A DNA stretch of 64,000 nucleotides from Corynebacterium jeikeium (GCF_000738265.1 NZ_JFCQ01000021.1:35919-99918); one strand, 5' to 3'; positions 55,440-63,921 are shown, counted from the first letter of the stretch. The notes: generated from the sequence alone by a model not told the origin. Numbers and translations: made by a program.

Positions 55440-57341
55440 TCAAGAATTTGGTGCATAGCCGGTGTTGAGGTGTTCAAGCTGAATATATGCAGGCAGGAAA
55501 CCAGTGACGGGATGGTACCCAGCCGCCGTGACCCATGTTGAAACGTCGGTTATTTGGTTAGCATCGATAACCTCGCACGTGACATGTGGGCCGATAGAGT
55601 TTTCGGCAAAAACCGCATTCAGTGCGAGGGTCAATTCCTGATTGACGGCCACTTTGTCTGCGTATTCAGACTCGAACGCGACCGCCACCCTAATCAGATG
55701 CCTCTCACTGGCAGAGGTTTTTCTAGCATGAGCTACCCCGATCCATGACAGGCCTTTGGTGCAACAGTGGCGCAGAGCACGGCGAACGGCGGCGAGCGCG
55801 AGTGCCTGATTTGTGACAGCTATTGATCGTGCCCCTAACGCACGGGGCCATAAGATGGGGAGTTCCAGCGACGTGGCTTGTGGGGGTGCAGCGTTGGGAG
55901 AGGAGGTGCTGACGCCGGCCTCTTTCGGTGGATCGAGCCACAGTAACTCAATCGGGAAGTCCGTAAAGGAATCGATGCCCAGGTCACCGAGAACATCACA
56001 CACGTCATGTGCCACGGTGCCGAGTGGCGCCTGCTCATCGACCTCAACTGTCAGCAGTGGTTGATGAATGGAACCTTCCACAGCGGAAGTGCTATTGGCA
56101 CGCACGCTAAGCACGGAACACACTGAACCTGCGGTGCTGTCGGATGCGAGACCCCAAGTGCTGAGAGATTCCCAGATCAGCATCGGTGTTACAGCTGCGG
56201 CGAGACAATCAGGATCAGCCATCGCCTTTTCCTGTTGTAATCTAGAAACAAGCTCCGAGGATGCGAGATAGCCGCCGCGGTGAATTGCACGATCGACGAT
56301 GCTTGTTCCTGGGATGAAGCTGTGTACCCGTATGATGCCGCTATCTGGGAGTCGACGAATACTTAGCAAACTCCGTTGGGGAGGCTCTCTCAGTGCGTTA
56401 TCGGCTGTGCGGGCGGCGCTGTCACCCAACACCTGCGTTAAGGATTGGACAGGGAGAAGCTCAGCGCTGAGCGGGATTCGGTACAGAATGATTGGTGTTT
56501 CTTCAGCATCCGGTTCATGGACGGTGCTAGGGAACGCCTGGTGGAAAATGATGTTGTGGAATACCGACTCGCAATGAACGCTACTTCCACATGCGCTAGC
56601 GAAAGCCTGTGCCCGGTCAACGATGTGCCTCAACACAGATGCTGTGAAAAGAGGATCATCTTCCTGAACGTGCAGGGTGATCACCGGAGCGGTGGTTGCA
56701 GAGTCATCATTAACTTTAAACGCCACACTATAGGCGAGGCGGCCACAACCGAGAACTTCCTGGGTGTTCAGAGAATCCGAACGAAGATCCTTTACATATT
56801 TCCGAGTAAGTTTCCGTACTACCGCGCCCGTGAAGTATTCACGAACAGCAAGAGCTAGCAGCCCTAATGACTCGGCCAAATTCCAGGCAGGAATATGTTC
56901 TGAAAGAGCCGATCCTATCGCGGAGTTGCTGAGGCGTTGAGCTGCAGCTAATGCTTCCTTGGGACTGTAGTCGGGGCGGCGATCAGCTGCAGACGACTGC
57001 CTGAAGGAGTAGTTTTTGCTCCCGCACGCGCTATCGCTGACATCCAGGATGGCGAAGTCATGGTCGATGAGGCCATAATGCGTTAAACAGAGCTGCTGGT
57101 GGTTCACATAATCCAGCACAGATTCATCACTAGGAGCTCCAGCTAGCAACCACTGGATATGTGTGTACTCACGCTCAATGTCCTCGAATGTTGTGGCGCG
57201 TCCCCCGGCGCTCTGGATTAAGATTCTTCTGGGAGAATCCCCCGGAAGAACAGCCAACGCCTGGCAGTTTCGTGGGATGGCTAAACCACTGGTCCACGCT
57301 GCAATTCCAATCCAGCGCACATAGTCAATTGACATGGTCAT
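55440..57341 (-). CDS. Unrecognised 633-residue accessory protein
   Basis: A large soluble protein with no signal peptide or membrane helix. It begins MTMSIDYVRWIGIAAWTSGLAIPRNCQ, has a central part TEEVLGCGRLAYSVAFKV-like strand-rich sequence (here NTQEVLGCGRLAYSVAFKV), a HIVDRAQAFASACGSSVHCE segment and ends EHLNTGYAPNS. Cys content is moderate with no clear metal motif. I recognise no family. It lies in the patch beside the integrase remnant and has lower-GC, less biased codons than the core genes, fitting horizontal transfer. A bacteriophage, toxin or defence role is possible but unsupported. Confidence 0.72.
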   Translation of the reverse strand: MTMSIDYVRWIGIAAWTSGLAIPRNCQALAVLPGDSPRRILIQSAGGRATTFEDIEREYTHIQWLLAGAPSDESVLDYVNHQQLCLTHYGLIDHDFAILDVSDSACGSKNYSFRQSSAADRRPDYSPKEALAAAQRLSNSAIGSALSEHIPAWNLAESLGLLALAVREYFTGAVVRKLTRKYVKDLRSDSLNTQEVLGCGRLAYSVAFKVNDDSATTAPVITLHVQEDDPLFTASVLRHIVDRAQAFASACGSSVHCESVFHNIIFHQAFPSTVHEPDAEETPIILYRIPLSAELLPVQSLTQVLGDSAARTADNALREPPQRSLLSIRRLPDSGIIRVHSFIPGTSIVDRAIHRGGYLASSELVSRLQQEKAMADPDCLAAAVTPMLIWESLSTWGLASDSTAGSVCSVLSVRANSTSAVEGSIHQPLLTVEVDEQAPLGTVAHDVCDVLGDLGIDSFTDFPIELLWLDPPKEAGVSTSSPNAAPPQATSLELPILWPRALGARSIAVTNQALALAAVRRALRHCCTKGLSWIGVAHARKTSASERHLIRVAVAFESEYADKVAVNQELTLALNAVFAENSIGPHVTCEVIDANQITDVSTWVTAAGYHPVTGFLPAYIQLEHLNTGYAPNS

Positions 57342-57692
57342 TTCGCCAGTTTAACCTTTTGGTTTGCAGTGGAGTGTTTTAATATTCTCTTGCTTTCCAG
57401 GCCAGTCTCGTTCGTCAATAACATCTACATCGACTAGATTCCGCCAGCTCACGGGATGAGCAGATTTATGGCAATATGTACGTGCTGTAACCCTCCGTCC
57501 GCATCCCTTTTTGTCTATTAACCCTTCTTGTATCTGTGGTGTCCAGAGCGCTTTCGGGTTAAGGGTTAAAGTCCAAACTCATAAATCAAAGTGTGAAACT
57601 GCTAGTTGTTTAACACTTTGATTCGCACTTTGAGGTTCAAACTGTGAATGAGCAGGTAGTGAAAGTGTGAAAAGTGATCTAGACTGATCATC
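57342..57692. promoter_or_regulatory. Divergent region with repeated AGTGTGAA words
   Basis: A 351-bp AT-rich gap between the 633-residue gene and the AlbA_2 gene. Near the latter start it holds several related words: AAAGTGTGAAAC (57587), ACACTTTGATTC (57613), CAAACTGTGAATGA (57637) and AAAGTGTGAAAA (57660). They recur in both orientations, as expected for operators of a self-regulating DNA-binding protein. No gene is seen in 57342-57580. Confidence 0.6.
57613..57635. repeat. 23-bp flanking repeat, left copy
   Basis: ACACTTTGATTC followed by GCACTTTGAGG. It matches 20 of 23 bases with 59494-59516 on the other side of the AlbA_2 gene, in the same orientation. Confidence 0.8.
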
Positions 57693-59423
57693 ATGAGCTG
57701 GAATGCCGAACGTCTTGCAGAAATGATCAGGGAGCTCCGTGCCTTCGGGGATGACACGACTCTTGTTGAATGTAAAACCGCGGCAGGAGGTGTTCCGGAG
57801 AACATCGGCGAGACGCTATGCGCATTTGCCAATATGCCGCAAGCTGGCGCGATCATTCTTGGCGTTAGCGAGCGAAAAGGTTTTGAAGTCACGGGTATTG
57901 AAAACCCAGCGGAAATGCAGAAGGCGATCGCATCGGTCAGCCGGTCTTCAGTGAAGCCGGCCCCGCAGCTTGAGTTCTTTCACCACATTATTGACGGAAA
58001 ACACGTTTTGGTGGTGGAAGTCACACCGTTGACACCGACAGAGAAACCGGCAAGGTTCAAGAACAAGGCGTACCTGCGTCAAGCTGACGGCGATTATCAG
58101 ATGAACTCTAACGATCTAAAGATGCTAGAGCTCTCTGCGCTAACGGCTAGCCAACAAACGCACTTCGATTTTCAGATTGTTCATGGAACCGATACTGGTG
58201 TGCTCGATGGCGAGGTGCTAAGGAGCTTTATCGAATCGGTGCGCCAGTCTAGAACTCGCCTATCCAGGATTGACGATGACTCGCAGTTGCTCCAAATTTC
58301 TAACGTAACTGATAACCAGGGCAATCTTCGTTTGGGAGGTCTGTATGCGCTCGGTTATCTGCCTCAGTCAGTTGAACCTGCTCTTGGCGCAACTGTCGCG
58401 GTGAGGTTGGCTCGAGGTGATGGAATGGGGCGCCATAAAAATCTCAAGGAGATTGAAGGTCCACTGCCGGTGATGCTTGTGGAGATTATGAACTGGATTA
58501 GGCAAAACTCGGACACGGTGAGCAGGTATACGGAAATTGGCCATCTTGTCGATGAACCGGAGTTTCCGCCTTCGGCTATCCGAGAGGTGCTGGCGAATGC
58601 CCTGGTTCACCGGGATCTGGGGCCATCCGTGGAGGTGGGCAAAAAAGTCGAGGTTCGAATTACGGAGAAGATGCTTGTAGTGGTCAGCCCGGGTGGTTTG
58701 CGTGGATTATCCGCATCCCAGCTGGAAAGCCCGGAGCTGACCAAAGCCCCTGTAAACAAGCGGCTTTATGAGATTGCACGCTATCTAAGGACGCCGGATG
58801 GTGAGCGCGTCATCGAGGGTGAAGGTGGTGGAATTCAAGAGATTCTCACTGCTACGAGGGAGGCGCGTTTGCCAAAGCCGCAGTTCATCGATACCGGTGT
58901 CACGTTTAAAGTGTTATTTCCCCGCGGTTCACGTTTCAGTGAGATCGAGGATAAATGGCTCGAGGATCTGCAACGACAAGGAAAGCGGCGTCTCGTTCCG
59001 ATTGAAGAAGATCTACTGGTGAATCTACGTAGTCAGGGCGGGGCGACGCGGCAGCGCATCGTGCAGATGTACGCCCCGTTGGGCGAGAGAGCATGTCGAC
59101 GGATGCTTGATCAGCTCTCGGATAATGGGTTCCTTAATTACGAAGACGGCGTCTATTACGCCGTCGGAGAGGAGACCGGTTCTGGCGATAAGGCGCGTCG
59201 TAAGAGCACGGACGAGCAGATTCTACGATCCTTGGGAAAGAACGTTCCTAAAGTTTATGAAGCCATTGGCTTGAACGGATCAGCGACAATGAAGGAGTTG
59301 CAGGATAGGACGAGTCTGTCTCCTGCGCAGGTCCGCTACGCACTTGATCCACTCCTCGCACAGGGATACGTGTCCATGGTCGGGGGTCAGGGACGAAAAG
59401 CGACGGTTTACAGCCGCGAGTAG
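57693..59423 (+). CDS. AlbA_2 / ATPase_4 domain protein (Schlafen-like, RecG-related)
   Basis: A 576-residue protein. The N-terminal AlbA_2 domain (about 15-130) reads TTLVECKTAAGGVPENIGETLCAFANMPQAGAIILGVSE, a Schlafen-type nucleic-acid-binding module. A HATPase_c_4 domain follows (about 270-390) with FPPSAIREVLANALVHRDLG and GEGGGIQEIL. The C-terminus has two winged-helix parts (STDEQILRSLGKNVPKVYEAIGLNGSATMKELQDRTSLSPAQVRYALDPLL). Such proteins are common in genomic islands as regulators or in phage defence. Repeated AGTGTGAA words on both sides of the gene suggest autoregulation. ATG 57693. Confidence 0.88.
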   Translation: MSWNAERLAEMIRELRAFGDDTTLVECKTAAGGVPENIGETLCAFANMPQAGAIILGVSERKGFEVTGIENPAEMQKAIASVSRSSVKPAPQLEFFHHIIDGKHVLVVEVTPLTPTEKPARFKNKAYLRQADGDYQMNSNDLKMLELSALTASQQTHFDFQIVHGTDTGVLDGEVLRSFIESVRQSRTRLSRIDDDSQLLQISNVTDNQGNLRLGGLYALGYLPQSVEPALGATVAVRLARGDGMGRHKNLKEIEGPLPVMLVEIMNWIRQNSDTVSRYTEIGHLVDEPEFPPSAIREVLANALVHRDLGPSVEVGKKVEVRITEKMLVVVSPGGLRGLSASQLESPELTKAPVNKRLYEIARYLRTPDGERVIEGEGGGIQEILTATREARLPKPQFIDTGVTFKVLFPRGSRFSEIEDKWLEDLQRQGKRRLVPIEEDLLVNLRSQGGATRQRIVQMYAPLGERACRRMLDQLSDNGFLNYEDGVYYAVGEETGSGDKARRKSTDEQILRSLGKNVPKVYEAIGLNGSATMKELQDRTSLSPAQVRYALDPLLAQGYVSMVGGQGRKATVYSRE

Positions 59424-59469
59424 CGGTTGGAGTCTAAGTGTGAATGAAACTATGAAACGATTCGTTGAA

Positions 59470-59674
59470 AGTCGCACTTTCGTTCAGAGTTTGACACTTT
59501 GATTCTCAGTTTGATGCAAAGTCGGAATCCTTGAGGAGACGGCTAGGCACTTGGCACGCTCGCGGTCACCGTAGCCGCTGGATTCGATAACTTCTAGCGC
59601 AGCCTCGTCGCCGGTGATTTCGCATGGTGTTGCCTTTTGAATTCGACAGTGATGTCATCTAGATCAGACAGAAG
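59470..59674 (-). pseudogene. Gene fragment downstream of the VbhA-like gene
   Basis: On the reverse strand two overlapping frames look like one broken gene: SDLDDITVEFKR directly after the VbhA-like stop, and in the next frame TPCEITGDEAALEVIESSGY with GDRERAKCLAVSSRIPTLHQ up to a stop near 59484. There is no start codon for the second part. I do not recognise the family. The 23-bp right repeat lies inside its distal end. Confidence 0.45.
59494..59516. repeat. 23-bp flanking repeat, right copy
   Basis: ACACTTTGATTC followed by TCAGTTTGATG, direct repeat of 57613-57635, 71 bp after the AlbA_2 stop. AAGTGTGAATG also recurs at 59436. Confidence 0.8.
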
Positions 59675-59923
59675 TCATTCGGATTTTGTAGATTCTTTCG
59701 CAGCCTCCATGCAGTCCTGAATGGTTAATTCGGGTCGCTTTCCAGCTGCCTGGTCGGCGAGCGCTTGGACATCTTCGGCAGTAGGCTTCCACCCCTCATG
59801 AACTCCGAGCGCTAGGGCTTCCGCAAGGTCGGCGCGCTGAGCAGAATCAAGTGGTTGGAGTTGCTCAGGGAAGGCATCAACCCACTGATCGACGCCTCGG
59901 ATGGTGTTGAAATTGACGGCCAC
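59675..59923 (-). CDS. Small VbhA-like putative antitoxin
   Basis: An 82-residue acidic protein: MAVNFNTIRGVDQWVDAFPE, DSAQRADLAEALALGVHEGW and KPTAEDVQALADQAAGKRPE. The AL-x-LGVHEGWKPTAEDVQALADQAAG segment resembles antitoxin VbhA-family proteins, which block Fic toxins through a short inhibitory helix. The key Ser/Thr of the inhibitory motif is not obvious, so the match is weak. It starts with GTG 59923, 8 bp after GGAGGA. No Fic gene is found; broken fragments lie on both sides, so a partner may have been lost. Confidence 0.55.
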   Translation of the reverse strand: MAVNFNTIRGVDQWVDAFPEQLQPLDSAQRADLAEALALGVHEGWKPTAEDVQALADQAAGKRPELTIQDCMEAAKESTKSE

Positions 59924-60061
59924 GTCCTAGTCCTCCATTCCGGTGGGTGTAGAGCTCAGTTTAGTGACGGGGTGCGTGGTATGCCATTCGATAATCGAAC
60001 GCTTGTCTGCCGGACTGCCTTGTAGCGAAAGGTCTGTGGGATACCGCAAATTCCGCCAGCA
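59924..60061 (-). pseudogene. C-terminal gene fragment between dipZ and the VbhA-like gene
   Basis: The frame that continues past the dipZ stop encodes NLRYPTDLSLQGSPADKRSI and IEWHTTHPVTKLSSTPTGME, ending at TAG 9 bp before the VbhA-like start. It has no start codon and looks like the tail of a deleted gene. TTCGATAATCGAA (59984-59996) is a palindrome within it. Family not recognised. Confidence 0.4.
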
Positions 60062-61774
60062 CTACCCAAACGTCAGCGAGTAGAGCTCCACGCCCTTACC
60101 AGCGCGCACGCTCAGCTCGCCCTGTTGCTGCTCGGGTTTGCGCAGGATGTCCACCGTGCCATCCGAGTTGATGGGGAAGCGGCGGGTAGTGCCGTCGCCG
60201 TAGGCCACGGAGATTTCACCCCGGCCAGAGACCACCAGCTGCACGCGCTTGGCCTGGTAGTTCAGGTGCAACACCGCTGGTTCATCTACCGGGCGGATGG
60301 ACTGTTCCGCCAACTTCCACTTGCCCTCCAAGCTGTAGTGCAGAGCCTCCGGCTGCACCTTCGCAAACTCGTGAGTCCCGTTCTTGTACTCACCCGCGGG
60401 ATTAGAAAAATACTCCGCGCGCCGCGTGCCCAAGTACGTTTCGGGGTTCCGCTGGCGGGAACTGGTGGCGTCATGAGAAGAATCCCCACCTTCCTCTACC
60501 GGCGAAGGCAGCTCGATGCCCGGATTGGCCGCCGACAACAGCTCGCGAACCAGGCGTTCGGTCTCTGCATAAGAGCCTTCGCCCTCGTGGATCTGGCGAA
60601 CCTTGCCCGTGTGATCCACCAGGTAATGCGCAGGCCAGTAGCGGTTATTGAAGGCACGCCAGGTGGCGAAGTTATTGTCCTGCGCGACGGGGTAGTGGAT
60701 GCCCTGGTCGCGGATGGCGGCGGCGACGTTGGAGGCCTCGTGTTCGAAGGCGTACTCCGGGGCGTGCACGCCCACCACCTGCAGTCCACTATCCCGGTAT
60801 CGGTCGAAAAGCTTGGTTATGTGCTCGTTGGCGCGCTGGCAGTTGATGCAGGCATAAGCCCAGAAGTCCACCAGGGTGATGCTCTGCTTGCCGTTCACCT
60901 TCGCCGGATGGCGCGGGTCCACAGGCGTTTCGGTATTCTGCCAACCCTCCAGGCCGGCGAAAGCCGGCACCGGTCCGCAGTCCTGCAACCTATCGGGTGC
61001 GGCGGTCCGGCAAGATTCCAGACTGCCCGCTCCACCGCCGTTGGCCTGCTGCAACGCGTTCCGGGTGCGGTCGGAAGCGTTGAACTTCTCCTGGGCACTT
61101 GAAGTCCAATCCGGCAGCGCCCGCTGCAGTGCCGCCGGAGCGTTGAACGCAATAGCCACTGCTAGCACGATCACCAGCGCGCCCGCGCCATAAGAGATGC
61201 CCTTGCGGTGGGAACGCACGAAGTCCGCCCGTGTGCCGATCTGCTTGCCAGCCAGGGCGAAGAAGAACAGTGGAGTACACGCGCCGACCGCGAAGCTGAC
61301 CGCCAGCACCACGTTGCCCCAGCTGATCTGCCCCGTAGCGCCCGCCACGGTCACCGCCGCCAGCACCGGCCCTGCGCAGGGCGAATACACCGCACCCAGC
61401 GCCAAACCGATGCCGAACCCGGAGCCGCCGCCCGTCGTAATCCGCTGGATCCACCCTGGAATCCGGATCCGCGCGAAGGGCCGTTCCAGCTGGTCACCCA
61501 GCGCGGGCCACAGCATGCTCAGACCCACAAGCACCAGCAGCACCACGCCCGCCCAGCGTAGCAGGTCCTTCGGCAACCCCAGTGCGCTGAGGATCAGTGT
61601 TCCCAGCAGCGTGACCAGCGTAAAGCTCAGTCCAATACCTGTCGCCACCAGCCACGGCTTACGCCGCTTATCCGCGCTGACCGCCAGCACGATCGGCAGC
61701 ACCGGCAGGATGCACGGCGAAATGCCCGTCACCAACCCGCCGATCAACCCAATCAGGATGATGTCCCATCCCAT
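60062..61774 (-). CDS. dipZ: DipZ: CcdA-type membrane domain fused to a TlpA-like thioredoxin
   Basis: A 570-residue disulfide-relay protein. The CcdA/DsbD membrane part (1-230) has GLVTGISPCILPVLPIVL and YSPCAGPVLAAVTVAG, each with one redox Cys. The outer thioredoxin domain (about 290-410) has ITLVDFWAYACINCQRANEH with the CINC active site. The C-terminal 140 residues form the DipZ carbohydrate-binding-like domain (ALHYSLEGKWKLAEQSIRP). It moves electrons from cytosolic thioredoxin to envelope proteins. ATG 61774 has GAAGGAGCACAAG upstream; the open frame before it has no similarity. In mycobacteria dipZ lies with SigK-controlled mpt70 and mpt83. Confidence 0.94.
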   Translation of the reverse strand: MGWDIILIGLIGGLVTGISPCILPVLPIVLAVSADKRRKPWLVATGIGLSFTLVTLLGTLILSALGLPKDLLRWAGVVLLVLVGLSMLWPALGDQLERPFARIRIPGWIQRITTGGGSGFGIGLALGAVYSPCAGPVLAAVTVAGATGQISWGNVVLAVSFAVGACTPLFFFALAGKQIGTRADFVRSHRKGISYGAGALVIVLAVAIAFNAPAALQRALPDWTSSAQEKFNASDRTRNALQQANGGGAGSLESCRTAAPDRLQDCGPVPAFAGLEGWQNTETPVDPRHPAKVNGKQSITLVDFWAYACINCQRANEHITKLFDRYRDSGLQVVGVHAPEYAFEHEASNVAAAIRDQGIHYPVAQDNNFATWRAFNNRYWPAHYLVDHTGKVRQIHEGEGSYAETERLVRELLSAANPGIELPSPVEEGGDSSHDATSSRQRNPETYLGTRRAEYFSNPAGEYKNGTHEFAKVQPEALHYSLEGKWKLAEQSIRPVDEPAVLHLNYQAKRVQLVVSGRGEISVAYGDGTTRRFPINSDGTVDILRKPEQQQGELSVRAGKGVELYSLTFG

Positions 61775-62027
61775 GTTCTTGTGCTCCTTCTTCTTTCTTA
61801 TTGACGCCCACCGCGTGCATCGCCGGGGCGCTCCTACAAACGAGTTATGTGAATGACTACGGAGCACTTGCGGGAAATGGATTGGAGAAAAATTTCTTTA
61901 GAAACTTCCAATCCGATGTTGGTGTTGGCTTCGTATGTACTCATGAAGCTGCCTTAGAAAGGGGCAGCGTGAACCAAGCATGTTGCACAAAAAGTGCACT
62001 CTGACCATTCCGAAGGAGCAATTAAGA
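61775..62027. promoter_or_regulatory. Divergent region between dipZ and the Met-rich lipoprotein gene
   Basis: A 253-bp divergent promoter region, AT-richer than its surroundings. TTCTTATTGACGCCC (61794-61808) and a short hairpin TGCACAAAAAGTGCA (61984-61998) are visible. It could hold SigK promoters for both genes, but I could not identify a convincing pair of -35 and -10 boxes. Confidence 0.45.
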
Positions 62028-62447
62028 ATGAACACTCGCAAGACCAACCGTGGAAACAACACCCGTGCAACCGGATTCTCCGTCGGGCGCGCTGCCGTTG
62101 CAGTGGCTTTGACCGGTGTGATGGGCCTGGGTCTGGTTGCGTGCAGCGAGGACAACAAGGATGCCGATAAGTCCGAAACGTCTTCCTCTTCCGAGATGAC
62201 CAGCGAAAGCAAGATGACTGAAGAGAAGATGAGCGACGACAAGATGACCGGCGAAAATATGACTGAGGAAAAGATGGGCGGGGACAAGATGGAAGAGTCC
62301 GGCGCCATGATGTCCGAGAAGATGGATCACAAGATGGGCGAGAAGATGTCCGACAAGATGGACGGCAAGATGGAAGACAAGGTGGAAAACATGATGGAGA
62401 CCGACGAAAGCATGATGCCGGACCTGCAGGGTAAGCACAATCACTAG
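62028..62447 (+). CDS. Met/Lys-rich repeat lipoprotein
   Basis: A 139-residue lipoprotein. Signal peptide with lipobox LGLVAC (Cys about residue 39). The mature part is almost only Met, Lys, Glu, Asp and Ser in imperfect repeats such as EEKM, SDDKM, GENM and GEKMSDKMDGKMEDK, over 20 methionines in 100 residues, ending in GKHNH. Methionine clusters bind copper(I) or scavenge oxidants. AAGGAGCAATTAAGA gives a ribosome-binding site for ATG 62028. It sits between dipZ and sigK, where mycobacteria have the fasciclin-type MPT70/MPT83, so it may be the SigK-controlled partner here. Confidence 0.85.
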   Translation: MNTRKTNRGNNTRATGFSVGRAAVAVALTGVMGLGLVACSEDNKDADKSETSSSSEMTSESKMTEEKMSDDKMTGENMTEEKMGGDKMEESGAMMSEKMDHKMGEKMSDKMDGKMEDKVENMMETDESMMPDLQGKHNH

Positions 62448-62493
62448 GTCTAGTCACTGGACGAAGCACAAGCAGTCTGCGTGACGCACTACG

Positions 62494-63090
62494 ATGAGAC
62501 CGGTGGCAGTAGTCGATAGAGAAACACTCGAGAGCTTGATGCTGCTCACCCAACAGGGTGATGCGGCAGCTTTCGCGCGCCTCTACGACGACATTGCCCC
62601 GCAGGTACTAGGCCTCGCGGTACACATCCTCAAGGACCAAGCCCAGGCGGAGGAAGTCGCCCAAGAGGTATTCATCGAAGTGTGGCAACACGCGGGCGAC
62701 TTCGACCCAGAAAAAGGGTCGGCGAAAGCCTGGATTCTGCGCCGGACGAGGCTCCGCGCCATTGATCGCGTTCGAAGTGCCATTTCCACGCTGAAAAGGG
62801 ATGACCGAGAGGCGTTCCTGGTGGCGTCCATAAAGAAAGAAAGCGTGGAAGACGAAGCGTTACGGAACGTGCAGCGCCACGCCGTGCGGACCGCGCTGGA
62901 GATCATGGGCGAGCCGCACAAAACCGCGATTCTGCTGGCGTATTTCGGCGATATGACGCACGCGGAACTGGCGGAAACCACCGGCGTACCGTTGGGAACT
63001 GCGAAGACGCGCGTGCGCGATGGGCTTCGGAAGCTAGAGAAGATCCTTAAAGAACAACGCGATGCACTGGCGGAAGGGGGTGCCTCATGA
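62494..63090 (+). CDS. sigK: ECF sigma factor SigK
   Basis: A 198-residue ECF sigma factor. Region 2: DAAAFARLYDDIAPQVLGLAVHILKDQAQAEEVAQEVFIEVWQHAGDFDPEKGSAKAWILRRTRLRAIDRVR. Region 4: EIMGEPHKTAILLAYFGDMTHAELAETTGVPLGTAKTRVRDGLRKLEKIL. It overlaps the next gene (RskA-type anti-sigma) by 4 bp (ATGA). With RskA and DipZ nearby it matches the SigK system of mycobacteria. ATG 62494 is used; GTG 62503 is possible. Confidence 0.92.
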   Translation: MRPVAVVDRETLESLMLLTQQGDAAAFARLYDDIAPQVLGLAVHILKDQAQAEEVAQEVFIEVWQHAGDFDPEKGSAKAWILRRTRLRAIDRVRSAISTLKRDDREAFLVASIKKESVEDEALRNVQRHAVRTALEIMGEPHKTAILLAYFGDMTHAELAETTGVPLGTAKTRVRDGLRKLEKILKEQRDALAEGGAS

Positions 63091-63896
63091 AAGACGAAAA
63101 GCCGGACTTTGGCGAACTAGAAGCCGACCTGGCCGGGCTGGCGGAACCCGTAGAGCCTTCGCCGAAGCTGAAATCAGACATTATGGATGCGATCGCCTCG
63201 GGCAAGTTTCCGCAGTTCGCGCCGGGTGAAGGTAGCGCTGAAAAGAGCGAAGAAAACAACGAGGAAAGCAACGTTGTGCCGTTGGCCAAGGCGGCTGCGG
63301 ATTCCAGCGCCGCCGAGGACGAGTCGATCAAGCCCCGCGGCGGATTTGCGCGCGTTGGGTTCGCCGCAGCCGCCGCGGTCGTGCTGCTGGCCGGCGTAGG
63401 AATCGTAGGCACCACCACTGGATTGTGGGGGAGCTCCGGCGAGGATTCCAGCTTGGCGGAGAACGGTGCAAAGCAGCCTGCCGAAGGCGGCCAGGGAGAC
63501 TCCCCGGAGGCATTGTCGGACGGCGGGGGCGCCGAAACGTTCATGCAGGGCGCGGAAGCGGAAGACCACATGCACTCCATCATGGCGATGGGGGATGCGC
63601 GCAGCATTTCGCTGAAGGCGGATGGATCCACGCTGGACGTGGTGATATCTGAGCAGATGGATTCCGGCGGCGCGATGGTTAACGGTGCGCCAGTGCTAAA
63701 GAACGGCATGGGCGCTCAGGTCTGGTCTATCGATAAACACGGTGCCGCCCGGTCGGCCGGCGTGATCGACCAGGACCCGCACGACAATGTATGGATGCCA
63801 CTGCCAGCGGACACGATGATGGTGCGTGTCACCGAGGAACCGATGGCGGGCAGCAAGTCGCCGGGCGGGACGGTCTTGGCCGAGGGGAAGCTCTAG
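63087..63896 (+). CDS. rskA: Anti-sigma-K factor RskA
   Basis: A 269-residue single-pass protein. A cytosolic N-terminal anti-sigma part (1-85) is acidic and ends near the helix FARVGFAAAAAVVLLAGVGIVGTTTGLW (about 88-115). The outer RskA domain shows HSIMAMGDARSISLKADGSTLDVVISEQMDSGGAMVNGAPVLKNGMGAQVWSIDKHG and VRVTEEPMAGSKSPGGTVLAEGKL. It holds SigK inactive until regulated proteolysis. The zinc-binding HxxxC pattern of many anti-sigmas is absent in the N-terminus, as in other RskA proteins. It contains an unusual acidic linker (SAEKSEENNEESN). Confidence 0.92.
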   Translation: MKDEKPDFGELEADLAGLAEPVEPSPKLKSDIMDAIASGKFPQFAPGEGSAEKSEENNEESNVVPLAKAAADSSAAEDESIKPRGGFARVGFAAAAAVVLLAGVGIVGTTTGLWGSSGEDSSLAENGAKQPAEGGQGDSPEALSDGGGAETFMQGAEAEDHMHSIMAMGDARSISLKADGSTLDVVISEQMDSGGAMVNGAPVLKNGMGAQVWSIDKHGAARSAGVIDQDPHDNVWMPLPADTMMVRVTEEPMAGSKSPGGTVLAEGKL

Positions 63897-63921
63897 TTCC
63901 GCGTGGTAGCATCCCGTTGTG

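Noticed and set aside
61999..62010. CTCTGACCATTCC before the lipoprotein gene, resembling the core of the 20-codon elements
   Set aside because: No ATGTC arm lies 60 bases upstream in frame and no GACAT arm follows, so the rest of the element plan is missing.
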